Below, in pieces: positions 15,801 to 23,370 of a DNA stretch of 34,293 nt (positions within the stretch are counted from its first letter, which is position 1; each line of letters begins with the position of its first letter). The position numbers and the translations under genes are program-made. Below the pieces are notes generated by a model. It searched no databases and had not been told where the DNA came from. It was given only the letters and a program-made list of their open reading frames with translations. This DNA comes from Brevibacterium sp. HMSC07C04. Lineage in GTDB: Bacteria; Actinomycetota; Actinomycetes; Actinomycetales; Brevibacteriaceae. The stretch spans positions 1 to 34,293 of the forward strand of contig NZ_KV823262.1 of NCBI RefSeq assembly GCF_001815905.1. Direction: 5' to 3'.

Positions 15801-16493
15801 TCAGACGCTCGCACCGGAGGCCCGGTTCCACAGGGAGTGCCATTCGACGCCCATCTGTCGGCACATATCGCGCAGCAGGGGTACGGACATGCCCAGAACG
15901 TTGGTGTGATCGCCTTCGATTCGGGTGACGAAAGCGGCTCCATAGCCGTCGATTGTCAGCCCGCCAGCCACCTCGAGAGGCTCTTGGGTTCCCACGTAGG
16001 CCTCGATTTCGGCATCTGTGAGTTCAGCGGTTGTGATGAGCGTCGATCCCACGGCCTCCGTGAAGTCTTCGACTCTCGGTGCGCTTCCGCCGGTCGGACA
16101 TTCCAGGCGGGCCATGAATATTCCGCTGTGCAGGTGAGCTGTGCGTCCGCCCATTGTCCGCCACAGTGCGCGGGCGCGCTGCGGGGTGTGGGGCTTGCCG
16201 ACGGCCTGCCCGTCGAGCTCAAGCATGGAATCAGAGGCGATGAGAACAACGGGTTCTCCCGCTTTGCCCGGCAGATTTTCAGCAGTGAGTTCGCTGATGA
16301 CCGCACGGCCTTTGGCAGATGCCAGAACGGCTGTCTGCTCGGCGGTGGTGAGTTCGCGGCCCGCTTTCTGCGCAGCGAGGCTCAGCGCCGCATCTTCGTC
16401 AACACCGGAGACAATCACGGTCGGCTCTATGCCGGCGGCACGCAGAATCGACAGTCGGGAAGGCGACCCGGACGCGAGGATCACAGCGGTCAT
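15801..16493 (-). CDS. maf: Maf-family nucleoside triphosphate pyrophosphatase
   Basis: The 230-residue cytosolic enzyme belongs to the Maf/HAM1-like pyrophosphatases, which hydrolyse non-canonical or modified nucleoside triphosphates to monophosphates. The N-terminal nucleotide-binding signature is ILASGSPSRLSILRAAGI (residues 5-22). The conserved metal-binding segment is LIASDSMLELDGQAVGKP, and the later motif AYVGTQEPLEVAGGLTIDGYGA holds the family's second active-site stretch. Length is slightly above the usual 190-210 residues. The ATG overlaps the stop of the upstream SGNH gene by 4 nt, so the two form a coupled unit. A 173-nt gap separates it from accA3 downstream. Confidence 0.9.
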   Translation of the reverse strand: MTAVILASGSPSRLSILRAAGIEPTVIVSGVDEDAALSLAAQKAGRELTTAEQTAVLASAKGRAVISELTAENLPGKAGEPVVLIASDSMLELDGQAVGKPHTPQRARALWRTMGGRTAHLHSGIFMARLECPTGGSAPRVEDFTEAVGSTLITTAELTDAEIEAYVGTQEPLEVAGGLTIDGYGAAFVTRIEGDHTNVLGMSVPLLRDMCRQMGVEWHSLWNRASGASV

Positions 16494-17437
16494 TCGGCGC
16501 TGTCCTGTTCTTCTGCAGATGCACAGCTCCTAGGCGCCCGGGCGGCCTGCCTCTGCAAGGCAGATGTGGGTGCCGGGGGAGTGGACGACGGCTGGGACTG
16601 CTGTGCGATCGCAGTGGGAAAATCCATGACCCGGGCAGCTGTTGTGACAATTGCCGAGGCGATCTGGGCGCTGCCGAAGCGCGACGGATAGCGACCCTCT
16701 GGGGCCAGGAGGCTCATACGCGATGTCCCGGAGAGCAGGTGGGTGAGGCTGATGGGCACCGCGTTCGTCGACAGGGCCGCAACGGTCTGGGACCCGGCAA
16801 GAACACGCGATGAGCGGCGCAGGACCGTGCGCACAGGATTGCGCAGTCCCGGCAGGCCGCCGAGATTGGGAGTGGTCAGAACGAACACCCTGTAGTTGCC
16901 TTCGACCTGCAGGCGGTTGATGGCGTTGGTGAGAATCGGCAGGCCGATGGTGCCCTTGACCGGGTGGACGACATCGGCGGTGCCCATTGAGATCACAGCA
17001 AGGCGAAGCTGGGGGCCTCCGGGTGTGCGCTCCATGGTCGGATCGGCCAAGAGCTCTGAGACCTGTGCGGCGATCGCAGTCGCTCCGACAGCGGGAACAG
17101 CGAGGCTGCGCAGGCGGACCGGTGACTGCGTCAAGGCCGAAAAACCGCGGGCAATGCGCACTGCGGGGTGGTCATCAGCGGTCTCCAGGCCGATTCCCGA
17201 CAGCCACGAATCCCCAATGACGGCAACTGCTGGCAGTTCGCTGTCCTCGGTGCTGAGAGGGCCTCGGGTCCCGTCGTCGCACACAACGGCAGCGTGGGGA
17301 TATTTGCGCCGCTGCGCATCAGCGCGGAATGCACGGCGGACTCGTTTGGACTGAGCCCGCAGGATTCCCGTTCCGGCTCCTGCAGCGGCACCGGCTGTGG
17401 TTCCGACTGCGAGTATCGCTTTCCAGCTGTTCTTCAC
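16490..17437 (-). CDS. SGNH/GDSL-fold protein with altered catalytic blocks
   Basis: The 315-residue protein has an N-terminal hydrophobic segment (about residues 5-27) that could be an uncleaved signal/anchor, and then an SGNH hydrolase fold. Block I keeps the nucleophile (VIGDSWLSGIGLE, about residue 77). The block normally reading GxND reads GTAD (MGTADVVH), and the block that normally carries the catalytic Asp and His (DxFHPS) reads PEGRYPS, so the His is Tyr and the Asp is Glu. As written it should be a poor esterase or a non-catalytic binder. The last about 45 residues are a Pro/Ala/Ser-rich tail. The GTG start has a TAGAGT -10 element 7 nt upstream. It overlaps maf by 4 nt. Confidence 0.75.
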   Translation of the reverse strand: MKNSWKAILAVGTTAGAAAGAGTGILRAQSKRVRRAFRADAQRRKYPHAAVVCDDGTRGPLSTEDSELPAVAVIGDSWLSGIGLETADDHPAVRIARGFSALTQSPVRLRSLAVPAVGATAIAAQVSELLADPTMERTPGGPQLRLAVISMGTADVVHPVKGTIGLPILTNAINRLQVEGNYRVFVLTTPNLGGLPGLRNPVRTVLRRSSRVLAGSQTVAALSTNAVPISLTHLLSGTSRMSLLAPEGRYPSRFGSAQIASAIVTTAARVMDFPTAIAQQSQPSSTPPAPTSALQRQAARAPRSCASAEEQDSAE

Positions 17438-17443
17438 GATCCC

Positions 17444-17449
17444 ACTCTA
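17444..17449 (-). promoter_or_regulatory. -10 element giving a leaderless start (SGNH-maf operon)
   Basis: TAGAGT on the minus strand ends 7 nt before the GTG at 17437. No Shine-Dalgarno sequence is seen at this start. Confidence 0.5.
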
Positions 17450-17546
17450 TCTGCCCTCGACGAAGGGTCTGTTTCCGCGCGAAAGCGTGTTTGCGGTAAG
17501 TGCCGTCGGTTCGGCCGGGCGTGAGCGCTGAAGGGCGCACAGGATA

Positions 17547-17552
17547 TAGCCT
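17547..17552 (+). promoter_or_regulatory. -10 element giving a leaderless start (AI-2E transporter)
   Basis: TAGCCT ends 7 nt before the ATG at 17559; there is no ribosome-binding site. Confidence 0.45.
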
Positions 17553-17558
17553 GGTCCC

Positions 17559-18869
17559 ATGACGAAGAAGAGCCCCAAAGACCAGCCGGGGGCAGCTGCC
17601 GAGCAGCTGACGGATCCCGCGCTGGCAGATGCGTACCGGCTGCAGTCGCGAAGCTATGTTCCCTTTGTGTCACGCGGTTTGCGCTTGGCTGCGGCCTGGA
17701 GCTGGCGCTCGCTGGTTGTATTGGCGGCGGTGGCCGTTCTGCTGTGGCTTTTGTCGAAGATCACATACGTTCTCATTCCGCTGCTTGTCGCTCTGCTGAT
17801 TTCAGCCCTGTTGACGCCGCTGGTGAACTTCTTGGCTCGGCACAAGTGGCCCCGGACGGCCGCCGCCGCGACGGTGCTTCTGAGCTTCATCCTGGTGGTA
17901 GCGGGTCTGCTCGCGCTCGTCGGCCAGCAGCTTGTCGCCGGAATCATCGACTTGACGTCGACCACCATGAAGGGTGTCGACGCTATTGCCGTTTGGATTC
18001 AGTCGAACCCGCTGGGCTTGGATTCGACGGTGATCGCGCAGACTGTTGCCGATGCAACACAGCAGGTCAATGAATTTCTCAGTGCTCAGAAGGGCAAGAT
18101 CGCAACGGGTGTTCTCGGCGCCGCTTCGAGTGTCGGCACGTTCTTCGCCGGTTTGCTGATTTCGCTGTTCGCCACCTTCTTCTTCCTGCTCGAAGGCAGC
18201 CGGATCACCCGCTGGATCACCCGCCTGCTGCCGGTTCCGGCACGGGAACCGGCACTGGGTGCCGCCTTCCGAGGTTGGATGGCACTGGGCCAGTACGCCC
18301 GGATCCAGGTGATCGTTGCGGCGGTCGATGCTCTGGGCATCGGCATCGGTGCGCTCATTCTGGGTGTGCCGCTTGTCATCCCGCTGACTGTGCTGATCTT
18401 CCTGGCGTCATTCATCCCGTTTGTCGGTGCTGTCGCCACGGGCATCATCGCGGTCCTCTTGGCTCTCGTGGCCAAGGGCTTCGTGCACGCGATCGTCATG
18501 CTCGGCATCGTTCTGCTGGTGCAGCAGGTTGAGAGCAACGTGCTGCAGCCGTTCCTCATGGGCAAGGCCGTGTCGGTCCACCCGCTTGCCGTTGTCCTTG
18601 CTGTGACCGTCGGCTCCTATCAGTTCGGCATTGTCGGCGCACTGTTCGCTGTGCCGCTTGTCGCCTCCGTGTCTGCGGCTATTGGATACCTGGCCGAACT
18701 GTCCTCCCAGCAGATGCTCGCCGATGCTCGGCGCGAAGGCGTGATCGCGTCCGGGGAGGGGCCGAACCTGCCGGGCGAAACCTCACCGGGTGTTGCGGCC
18801 AGAACCCCCGATAGTCAGAGGCGCACTGTCATCATCTCCGATTTCAAACAGAGTGAAGCCTCCGGGTGA
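17559..18869 (+). CDS. AI-2E family (PerM/TqsA-like) membrane transporter
   Basis: This 436-residue polytopic protein of the AI-2E transporter family has a paired N-terminal set of hydrophobic helices (about residues 50-120). An extracytoplasmic amphipathic stretch follows (about 125-180), then the conserved membrane core with the family pattern PLTVLIFLASFIPFVGAVATG and VQQVESNVLQPFLMGKAVSVHPLAV. Related Rv1101c lies in the equivalent neighbourhood of M. tuberculosis. The family includes autoinducer-2 exporters and Na+/H+ antiporters, and sequence alone does not give the substrate. The C-terminal about 60 residues are a soluble tail. The gene ends just before a very large palindrome shared with convergent greA. 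Confidence 0.85.
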   Translation: MTKKSPKDQPGAAAEQLTDPALADAYRLQSRSYVPFVSRGLRLAAAWSWRSLVVLAAVAVLLWLLSKITYVLIPLLVALLISALLTPLVNFLARHKWPRTAAAATVLLSFILVVAGLLALVGQQLVAGIIDLTSTTMKGVDAIAVWIQSNPLGLDSTVIAQTVADATQQVNEFLSAQKGKIATGVLGAASSVGTFFAGLLISLFATFFFLLEGSRITRWITRLLPVPAREPALGAAFRGWMALGQYARIQVIVAAVDALGIGIGALILGVPLVIPLTVLIFLASFIPFVGAVATGIIAVLLALVAKGFVHAIVMLGIVLLVQQVESNVLQPFLMGKAVSVHPLAVVLAVTVGSYQFGIVGALFAVPLVASVSAAIGYLAELSSQQMLADARREGVIASGEGPNLPGETSPGVAARTPDSQRRTVIISDFKQSEASG

Positions 18870-18875
18870 GTCGGG

Positions 18876-18934
18876 CTGAAGACGAAGACGGCGGGAGCAG
18901 ACACAGTGTCTGCTCCCGCCGTCTTCGTCTTCAG
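18876..18934. terminator. Near-perfect 59-nt palindrome (29-bp arms), bidirectional terminator
   Basis: The arms 18876-18904 and 18906-18934 are perfectly complementary over 29 bases with a single central base. It begins 7 nt after the stop of the AI-2E gene and ends 31 nt before the greA stop. As RNA it would make a very stable hairpin after opening a few bases at the tip; as DNA it could form a cruciform. Confidence 0.85.
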
Positions 18935-18964
18935 AAAGGTTGAGCCTTCCGGCGTGTCAGGTGA

Positions 18965-19456
18965 TCAGTACGCCTTCGCCGATTTCACGGTGACAGTGAT
19001 CTTCCTGCCGTTGGGGGCTTCGTATTCGACGTCGTCGCCGACCTTCGCCCCGTTGACCGCCTGGCCCAGAGGCGACTGTTCGGAGAACACTTCGACTTTG
19101 TCTTCTTCCGAGATGATTTCGCGCGAACCCAACAGGAACTCCATCTTTCGGCCGTTCATCTCAACGACGATCAGCTTGCCGGGTCCTGCGGTTTTGTCGT
19201 CCGCGTCCGCTTCGCCGACTTCGGCGTTGCGCAGCAGCTCTTCGAGCTGGCGGATGCGGGCCTCCATCTGACCCTGCTCGTCGCGCGCAGCGTGGTAGCC
19301 GCCGTTTTCCTTGAGGTCGCCTTCTTCGCGCGCAGCGTCAATGCGCTCCGCGATTTCTGCTCGGCCGGGGCCCTGGAGGTGTTCGAGTTCCTTTGTCAGG
19401 CGCTCGTAGGCCTCTTTGGTCAGCCACGTCTTGTCGCCGACGTTTTCTTCAGCCAT
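18965..19456 (-). CDS. greA: Transcription elongation factor GreA
   Basis: The 163-residue protein rescues backtracked RNA polymerase by stimulating transcript cleavage. The N-terminal coiled coil (about residues 12-80) holds the tip acidic residues in DAAREEGDLKENGGYHAARDEQ. The C-terminal globular FKBP-like domain contains EFLLGSREII and the SPLGQAVNGAKVGDDVEYEAPNG motif. Length and motifs match GreA; the actinobacterial homologue is Rv1080c. A strong AAGGAGG lies 7 nt before the ATG. It lies downstream of the DUF4307 gene on the same strand, separated by a terminator-like hairpin. Confidence 0.95.
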   Translation of the reverse strand: MAEENVGDKTWLTKEAYERLTKELEHLQGPGRAEIAERIDAAREEGDLKENGGYHAARDEQGQMEARIRQLEELLRNAEVGEADADDKTAGPGKLIVVEMNGRKMEFLLGSREIISEEDKVEVFSEQSPLGQAVNGAKVGDDVEYEAPNGRKITVTVKSAKAY

Positions 19457-19504
19457 GATGTTTCCTCCTTAGGCGCTGCACCGTGCAGCGCATGTCTAAG
19501 TGAA

Positions 19505-19531
19505 ATCCCGGGTCCGCAGAGGACCCGGGAT
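19505..19531 (-). terminator. Hairpin between DUF4307 gene and greA
   Basis: ATCCCGGGTCC and GGACCCGGGAT form a perfect 11-bp stem with the five-base loop TCTGC as read on the minus strand. On that strand TTTCACTT follows, consistent with termination of the DUF4307 transcript before greA. Confidence 0.7.
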
Positions 19532-19546
19532 GGTTATCACGTCATT

Positions 19547-19954
19547 TTAGCTGACAAACCAGCAGGTTTCTAAGTGCCCCTGCACTGCAAGCTGGGTTGT
19601 GTTGACACTGACTTCCTGATGAAACAGGTCTGACGAGGCGGTGTCAGGTGCTGCGGGGATCGTCACCTCGCGGTATCCCACCACGGCCTCGAAGTCGTTC
19701 TTCGCAACCACAGAGCACACAGAATCGCGGCTGCGGTCGGGCCGGATGTTGAATTCCACGATCGCCCGATTGGAATCGACGGCTTCAAAGGCGACATCGG
19801 ATGCCGTAGTCGGTGCGCCCGCCGGTCGAAAGGCGAAAAAGGCAGCTCCGGCTGTGATCAGGACAGCAATGATGCCGGCAATGATGAGCAGCGTGCGTCT
19901 GTTCAGCTGTGCACCTCGATAGCCGGGTGCACGCCCCCCGTACCTTTCGCTCAC
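19547..19954 (-). CDS. DUF4307 membrane protein
   Basis: The 135-residue actinobacterial protein (Rv1081c type) starts with the family's SERYGGRAPGY motif. It has one membrane helix at about residues 20-42 (LLIIAGIIAVLITAGAAFFA), followed by a beta-rich extracytoplasmic domain containing RDSVCSVVAKNDFEAVVGYREV, with a second Cys near the C-terminus. The two cysteines may form a disulfide outside the cell. Its function is unknown. The GTG at 19954 is preferred because AGAAAGG lies 6 nt upstream and the family begins here; a TTG at 19972 is the only longer option. It is divergent from mca, an arrangement conserved in mycobacteria. Confidence 0.85.
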   Translation of the reverse strand: MSERYGGRAPGYRGAQLNRRTLLIIAGIIAVLITAGAAFFAFRPAGAPTTASDVAFEAVDSNRAIVEFNIRPDRSRDSVCSVVAKNDFEAVVGYREVTIPAAPDTASSDLFHQEVSVNTTQLAVQGHLETCWFVS

Positions 19955-19991
19955 AGCCGACCTTTCTGCCAAGCGTTCATGTTCGACGTAC

Positions 19992-19997
19992 TAGTCT
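19992..19997 (+). promoter_or_regulatory. Candidate -10 element of mca
   Basis: TAGTCT would start a transcript near 20004 with a leader of about 44 nt carrying GGAGGT at 20038-20043. Confidence 0.4.
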
Positions 19998-20047
19998 AGA
20001 GGAGTCATTTCCGCCGGGAGCGAGCCCGCGCCCTCATGGAGGTCTAC

Positions 20048-21046
20048 GTGAAATCAACCGCGCCGTATTCGCAGCTGCGCATGCTTGCCGTGCACGCTCA
20101 CCCTGATGATGAATCGTCCAAGGGAGGTGCGACGACGGCGCTCTACACAACACTTGGAGCGGACGTCACAATCGCTACGATGACCGGTGGAGAAGCGGGG
20201 TCGATTCTCAATCCCGCTCTGGACGGAAGTCCTGCCGCCATCCGCGACATCGCGGGTCTGCGCCGCGATGAAATGGCTCGCGCCGCACAGCGTCTGGGTG
20301 CCCAGCACAAGTGGATCGGCTTTGTCGATTCGGGCCTGCCAGAAGGCGGTTTTGACGATATCGATCACGGAACGTTCTGGACGGCCCCAACCGAAGTGTC
20401 GGCCCGACCCCTGGTCCACCTCATCCGCCAACTGCGCCCCCACGTGGTGACCACCTATGACGAACTCGGCGGATACCCTCACCCGGACCACATCCGCACC
20501 CACGAAGCCACAATGCTGGCAGTTCGGATGGCTGCCGACGCTGACTGCAACCCAGAGCTGGGTGGCGCATGGCAGGTGCCGAAGGTCTACTACAACATGG
20601 ACCTCACCCCGGCCAAGTGGATGCGCATCCACAGCGTTATGACCGCTCTCGGCGTTGAATCACCGCTGAGCGAAGAACGGCAGGAGCGGATCCGCACATC
20701 GGCAGACAAGCGCGACTACCGGCTGACCGCCTCGATTCCCGCCGGCGCCTTTTTGGAAACTGCGGCCGAAGCCCTGCGCGCGCACGCCACCCAGATCGAT
20801 CCCAACAGCGGATTCTTTTCTGAAGTGCAGATGCTGGCCCAGCAGTACTGGCCAACAGAAGAGTTCGAACTCGCTGTCGACAACACCGGCAGGGAAGGCG
20901 ACTTCGGCGACTTCTCCGAACACGACCTGTTTGAGGGAATCACGCTCGATAACGGCACCACTGTGCAGCCGGGAGACCTGGCTGCCGCCATGCGTGAGGC
21001 TGGAATTGAGATCGTCGAACCCGCCCACAAACCCCAAGGAGAATGA
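20048..21046 (+). CDS. mca: Mycothiol S-conjugate amidase
   Basis: Mca is a zinc amidase that cleaves mycothiol S-conjugates to a mercapturic acid and GlcN-Ins, so it detoxifies electrophiles and antibiotics. It belongs to the PIG-L/LmbE deacetylase fold. The zinc site is built from His18-Pro-Asp-Asp21-Glu and the later YPHPDHIRTHEA motif. SSKGGATTALY after HPDDE identifies Mca and not MshB. Further matches are MTGGEAGSILNPA and WIGFVDSGLPEGG. At 332 residues it is longer than M. tuberculosis Mca (about 288), with the excess in the C-terminal part. GTG 20048 is chosen because GGAGGT lies 4 nt upstream; ATG 20036 immediately precedes that site. The stop overlaps the next gene by 4 nt. Confidence 0.93.
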   Translation: MKSTAPYSQLRMLAVHAHPDDESSKGGATTALYTTLGADVTIATMTGGEAGSILNPALDGSPAAIRDIAGLRRDEMARAAQRLGAQHKWIGFVDSGLPEGGFDDIDHGTFWTAPTEVSARPLVHLIRQLRPHVVTTYDELGGYPHPDHIRTHEATMLAVRMAADADCNPELGGAWQVPKVYYNMDLTPAKWMRIHSVMTALGVESPLSEERQERIRTSADKRDYRLTASIPAGAFLETAAEALRAHATQIDPNSGFFSEVQMLAQQYWPTEEFELAVDNTGREGDFGDFSEHDLFEGITLDNGTTVQPGDLAAAMREAGIEIVEPAHKPQGE

Positions 21047-21372
21047 TGCCGAACCTCATCGTCTTCGCCGCGGCAGAAAACCAGCCGCCGAAACTGCCAG
21101 ACCCCGTGCTCGTCACACCCGGCACAATAGGCTTTGTCGCCACCGCCCTAGTCGTGGTCGCGACGATCTTCCTCATGCGCGACGCAGTTCGCCGCATCCG
21201 CCGCATCCGCGCACGTGACGGCGCACGGGTCGAATACACCATTCCGCTGCGCAAAGACGGCGACCTCGAAGGACAGCAGGCGGCCCGTCCCGACTGGAAA
21301 GGACCGGAAGACCAGCAGGATGACGCCAGCGAGGAACCCGAACCCGAAGAAGATTCCCGAACACAGGACTGA
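21043..21372 (+). CDS. Small single-span membrane protein coupled to mca (Rv1083-like)
   Basis: The 109-residue protein has one membrane helix at about residues 28-47 (GFVATALVVVATIFLMRDAV), a basic juxtamembrane stretch (RRIRRIRARDGARVEYTIPLRKDGD), and a strongly acidic Pro/Glu-rich tail. The same position after mca in mycobacteria holds Rv1083, a protein of similar size and topology. Function is unknown; it may anchor or modulate Mca at the membrane, which is inference from coupling alone. The ATG overlaps the mca stop by 4 nt. Confidence 0.75.
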   Translation: MMPNLIVFAAAENQPPKLPDPVLVTPGTIGFVATALVVVATIFLMRDAVRRIRRIRARDGARVEYTIPLRKDGDLEGQQAARPDWKGPEDQQDDASEEPEPEEDSRTQD

Positions 21373-21413
21373 AAGCCGGCAGGCGCCTCGTCAGCTATCG
21401 GCCGAAAACGTCC

Positions 21414-21439
21414 GGGGCCGTTGCGACTGCAGCGGCCCC
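21414..21439. terminator. Terminator between the mca operon and the hemolysin III gene
   Basis: GGGGCCGTTGC and GCAGCGGCCCC form an 11-bp stem with one G-U pair and the loop GACT, between convergent genes. Confidence 0.65.
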
Positions 21440-21448
21440 CCAGACCTT

Positions 21449-22234
21449 TCACATGGCCATGACGGAGGCGGTCAGCATAGCCGCCAGATGACAGCCATAG
21501 CCCACCACGGTGCAGGCGTGGAAGATTTCGTGGAAGCCGAAAGCACCCGGCACAGGGTTGGGGCGCTTGAGCCCGTAGATGACAGCACCGGCAATGTAGA
21601 ACGCACCGCCGATCACCACGAGGATCCCCGCGGCGAGGTTCTCAATCCACATGTGGGGCACATAGCCCACACCGGCGACGCCGATGCCCACATAGACCGG
21701 CACGAAAAGCGCTCGCGGCGCTGACGTCCAGATGAGTCTGAAGGCAACACCAGCGGCCGCGCCGACCCACATGACGGTCAGCAGGATCAGCGCCTTGTCA
21801 CTTGGCAGCAGGAGCAGCGCCAGCGGGGTGTAGGTTCCGGCAATGATGAGGAAGATATTGGCGTGGTCGAACCGGCGCAGGAGCAGGCGGATGCGCATAC
21901 GCCACGGCCCGCGGTGATACACCGCCGAAGTGCCGAACAAGAGCATGCCCGTCAGGGCGAAGACGGCCGCACCCAGGCGGACTGGAACTGTGGGACCCAA
22001 AATGACTGCGGCAAGCCCGCCGATGACAGCCAGTGGAAAAGCTCCGACGTGAATCCACCCGCGCCACGACGTTTTCTTCTGTCCGGCCAACCGGCCCAGT
22101 TCGGTGCGCAGGAAAGCTCGCCGACGGCGCACAATGCGGCTGCGCGAGACAGACTCTCGCCGACTGGAGGCCAGTGTTTCTCCGTGGGCAAGATCGTCCG
22201 GGACAACGGCGGAGGCGGCGGTCGAATGCTTCAT
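21449..22234 (-). CDS. Hemolysin III (PAQR) family membrane protein
   Basis: The 261-residue integral membrane protein has seven predicted helices from about residue 62 onward and a soluble, Arg-rich N-terminus of about 55 residues. PAQR-family metal-site residues are visible: the SAVYHRGPW motif near residue 105, RFDHANIFLIIAGTYTPLAL, and the C-terminal HEIFHACTVVGYGCH. The family includes YqfA/TrhA and Rv1085c; true haemolysis is doubtful and lipid-related hydrolase chemistry is suspected. In M. tuberculosis it is likewise divergent from a short prenyl transferase (Rv1086), as here. The start is supported by TAGGCT 7 nt upstream. Confidence 0.88.
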   Translation of the reverse strand: MKHSTAASAVVPDDLAHGETLASSRRESVSRSRIVRRRRAFLRTELGRLAGQKKTSWRGWIHVGAFPLAVIGGLAAVILGPTVPVRLGAAVFALTGMLLFGTSAVYHRGPWRMRIRLLLRRFDHANIFLIIAGTYTPLALLLLPSDKALILLTVMWVGAAAGVAFRLIWTSAPRALFVPVYVGIGVAGVGYVPHMWIENLAAGILVVIGGAFYIAGAVIYGLKRPNPVPGAFGFHEIFHACTVVGYGCHLAAMLTASVMAM

Positions 22235-22240
22235 GGAAGA

Positions 22241-22246
22241 AGCCTA
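22241..22246 (-). promoter_or_regulatory. -10 element giving a leaderless start (hemolysin III)
   Basis: TAGGCT on the minus strand ends 7 nt before the ATG at 22234, with no Shine-Dalgarno sequence. Confidence 0.5.
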
Positions 22247-22391
22247 GGTTTCAGGACTGACAGAAGGGTGGGGATCCCGCAAAGCGATGCCTGCTATCTA
22301 TTAGATTAAGAACGCACCCAAAAACACACCGCGGATGCCACGAGTGGAAGACGATGAGCATGAACCGTCCGCAAGGGAGAAAGGCCGAACG

Positions 22392-23195
22392 ATGAAAGCA
22401 CCGAAAACACCGCGTGCTGGTTCATCTACGGGCCTGCTGCACTGGCTGTACAACCGGCTCATGGTCAATGCGCTGCGGCCCGATACCGCGGTTCCACGGC
22501 ACATCGGCGTCATCACCGACGGCAACCGCCGCTGGGCGCGCGAATTCGGCGCAACGACTGAACAGGGTCACCGGGCCGGTGCGCAGAAGATCATTGAGTT
22601 CTTGGGCTGGTGCGATGAAGTCGGTGTAGAGATGGTGACTCTCTACGTCCTGTCCAAGGAGAATCTGGCCCGGGCGGAAGAAGAAGTTGCGGCGCTGACC
22701 GAGATCATCGCCGATCTCGTTGACGAAATCGCCGATACCGAGTGGTACTCCGTCAACCTTGTGGGAAACCTCGAGCTTCTTCCCTGTGCCCTGCGCAGCA
22801 AACTGCAGGCGGCGCAGGAACGATCCTGCGGAGCGTCTGAAACAGCGTCGAGGGTCGCGGTCAACATCGCCGTCGGCTATGGCGGGCGCGCTGAAATCAT
22901 CGACGCTGTGCGTTCCTATCTCAAAGCCGAACTTGAATCCGGCCGTGATCTCAGCAGCGCAATTGACGATGTGTCCGAAGAAAAGCTGTCAGAGCACCTG
23001 TACACCAAGGGGCAGCCGGACCCGGACCTCATCATCCGGTCTTCGGGCGAACAGCGGCTGTCTGGTTTTCTGATGTGGCAGAGCGCCTATTCGGAGTTCT
23101 ACTTCTGCGAAGCCTACTGGCCGGCTTTTCGCAAAACCGACTTTCTGCGTGCGGTGCGCGATTTTTCGAACCGTTCGCGGCGCTTTGGTCGCTGA
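22392..23195 (+). CDS. uppS: cis-Prenyl diphosphate synthase (UppS family)
   Basis: The 267-residue enzyme condenses isopentenyl diphosphate in cis to make Z-prenyl diphosphates for cell-wall lipid carriers. It has the whole signature set: IGVITDGNRRWAREFG with the catalytic Asp, the VTLYVLSKENLARAEEEV segment, VNIAVGYGGRAEIIDAV, and PDLIIRSSGEQRLSGFLMWQSAYSE with the conserved Arg and Ser. Position next to the hemolysin III gene matches Rv1086, which makes the short Z,E-farnesyl product; the chain length here cannot be told by eye. The start at 22392 has AAAGG 7 nt upstream; an in-frame ATG at 22335 would add a poorly conserved acidic stretch. It is convergent with fumC. Confidence 0.9.
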   Translation: MKAPKTPRAGSSTGLLHWLYNRLMVNALRPDTAVPRHIGVITDGNRRWAREFGATTEQGHRAGAQKIIEFLGWCDEVGVEMVTLYVLSKENLARAEEEVAALTEIIADLVDEIADTEWYSVNLVGNLELLPCALRSKLQAAQERSCGASETASRVAVNIAVGYGGRAEIIDAVRSYLKAELESGRDLSSAIDDVSEEKLSEHLYTKGQPDPDLIIRSSGEQRLSGFLMWQSAYSEFYFCEAYWPAFRKTDFLRAVRDFSNRSRRFGR

Positions 23196-23280
23196 CGGGG
23201 ACACCCAGACTGTTCACCCAGCGTCGACCCCTGACAGCGCCCAAGATCCCCTGGAGTCAGGACAGCCCAGCTTGCACGAG

Positions 23281-23322
23281 ACAGGCGCCCACCGGCTTCA
23301 CGCAAAGCCGGTGGGCGCCTGT
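23281..23322. terminator. 18-bp perfect stem terminator between uppS and fumC
   Basis: The 18 bases 23281-23298 pair perfectly with 23305-23322 around a six-base loop. It lies midway in the 175-nt gap between convergent genes, which otherwise holds nothing recognisable. Confidence 0.85.
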
Positions 23323-23370
23323 TCTGCTGTCAGGTCTGAGTTTGCCGAGATCGGCTTGCCCAGAAGTGGG

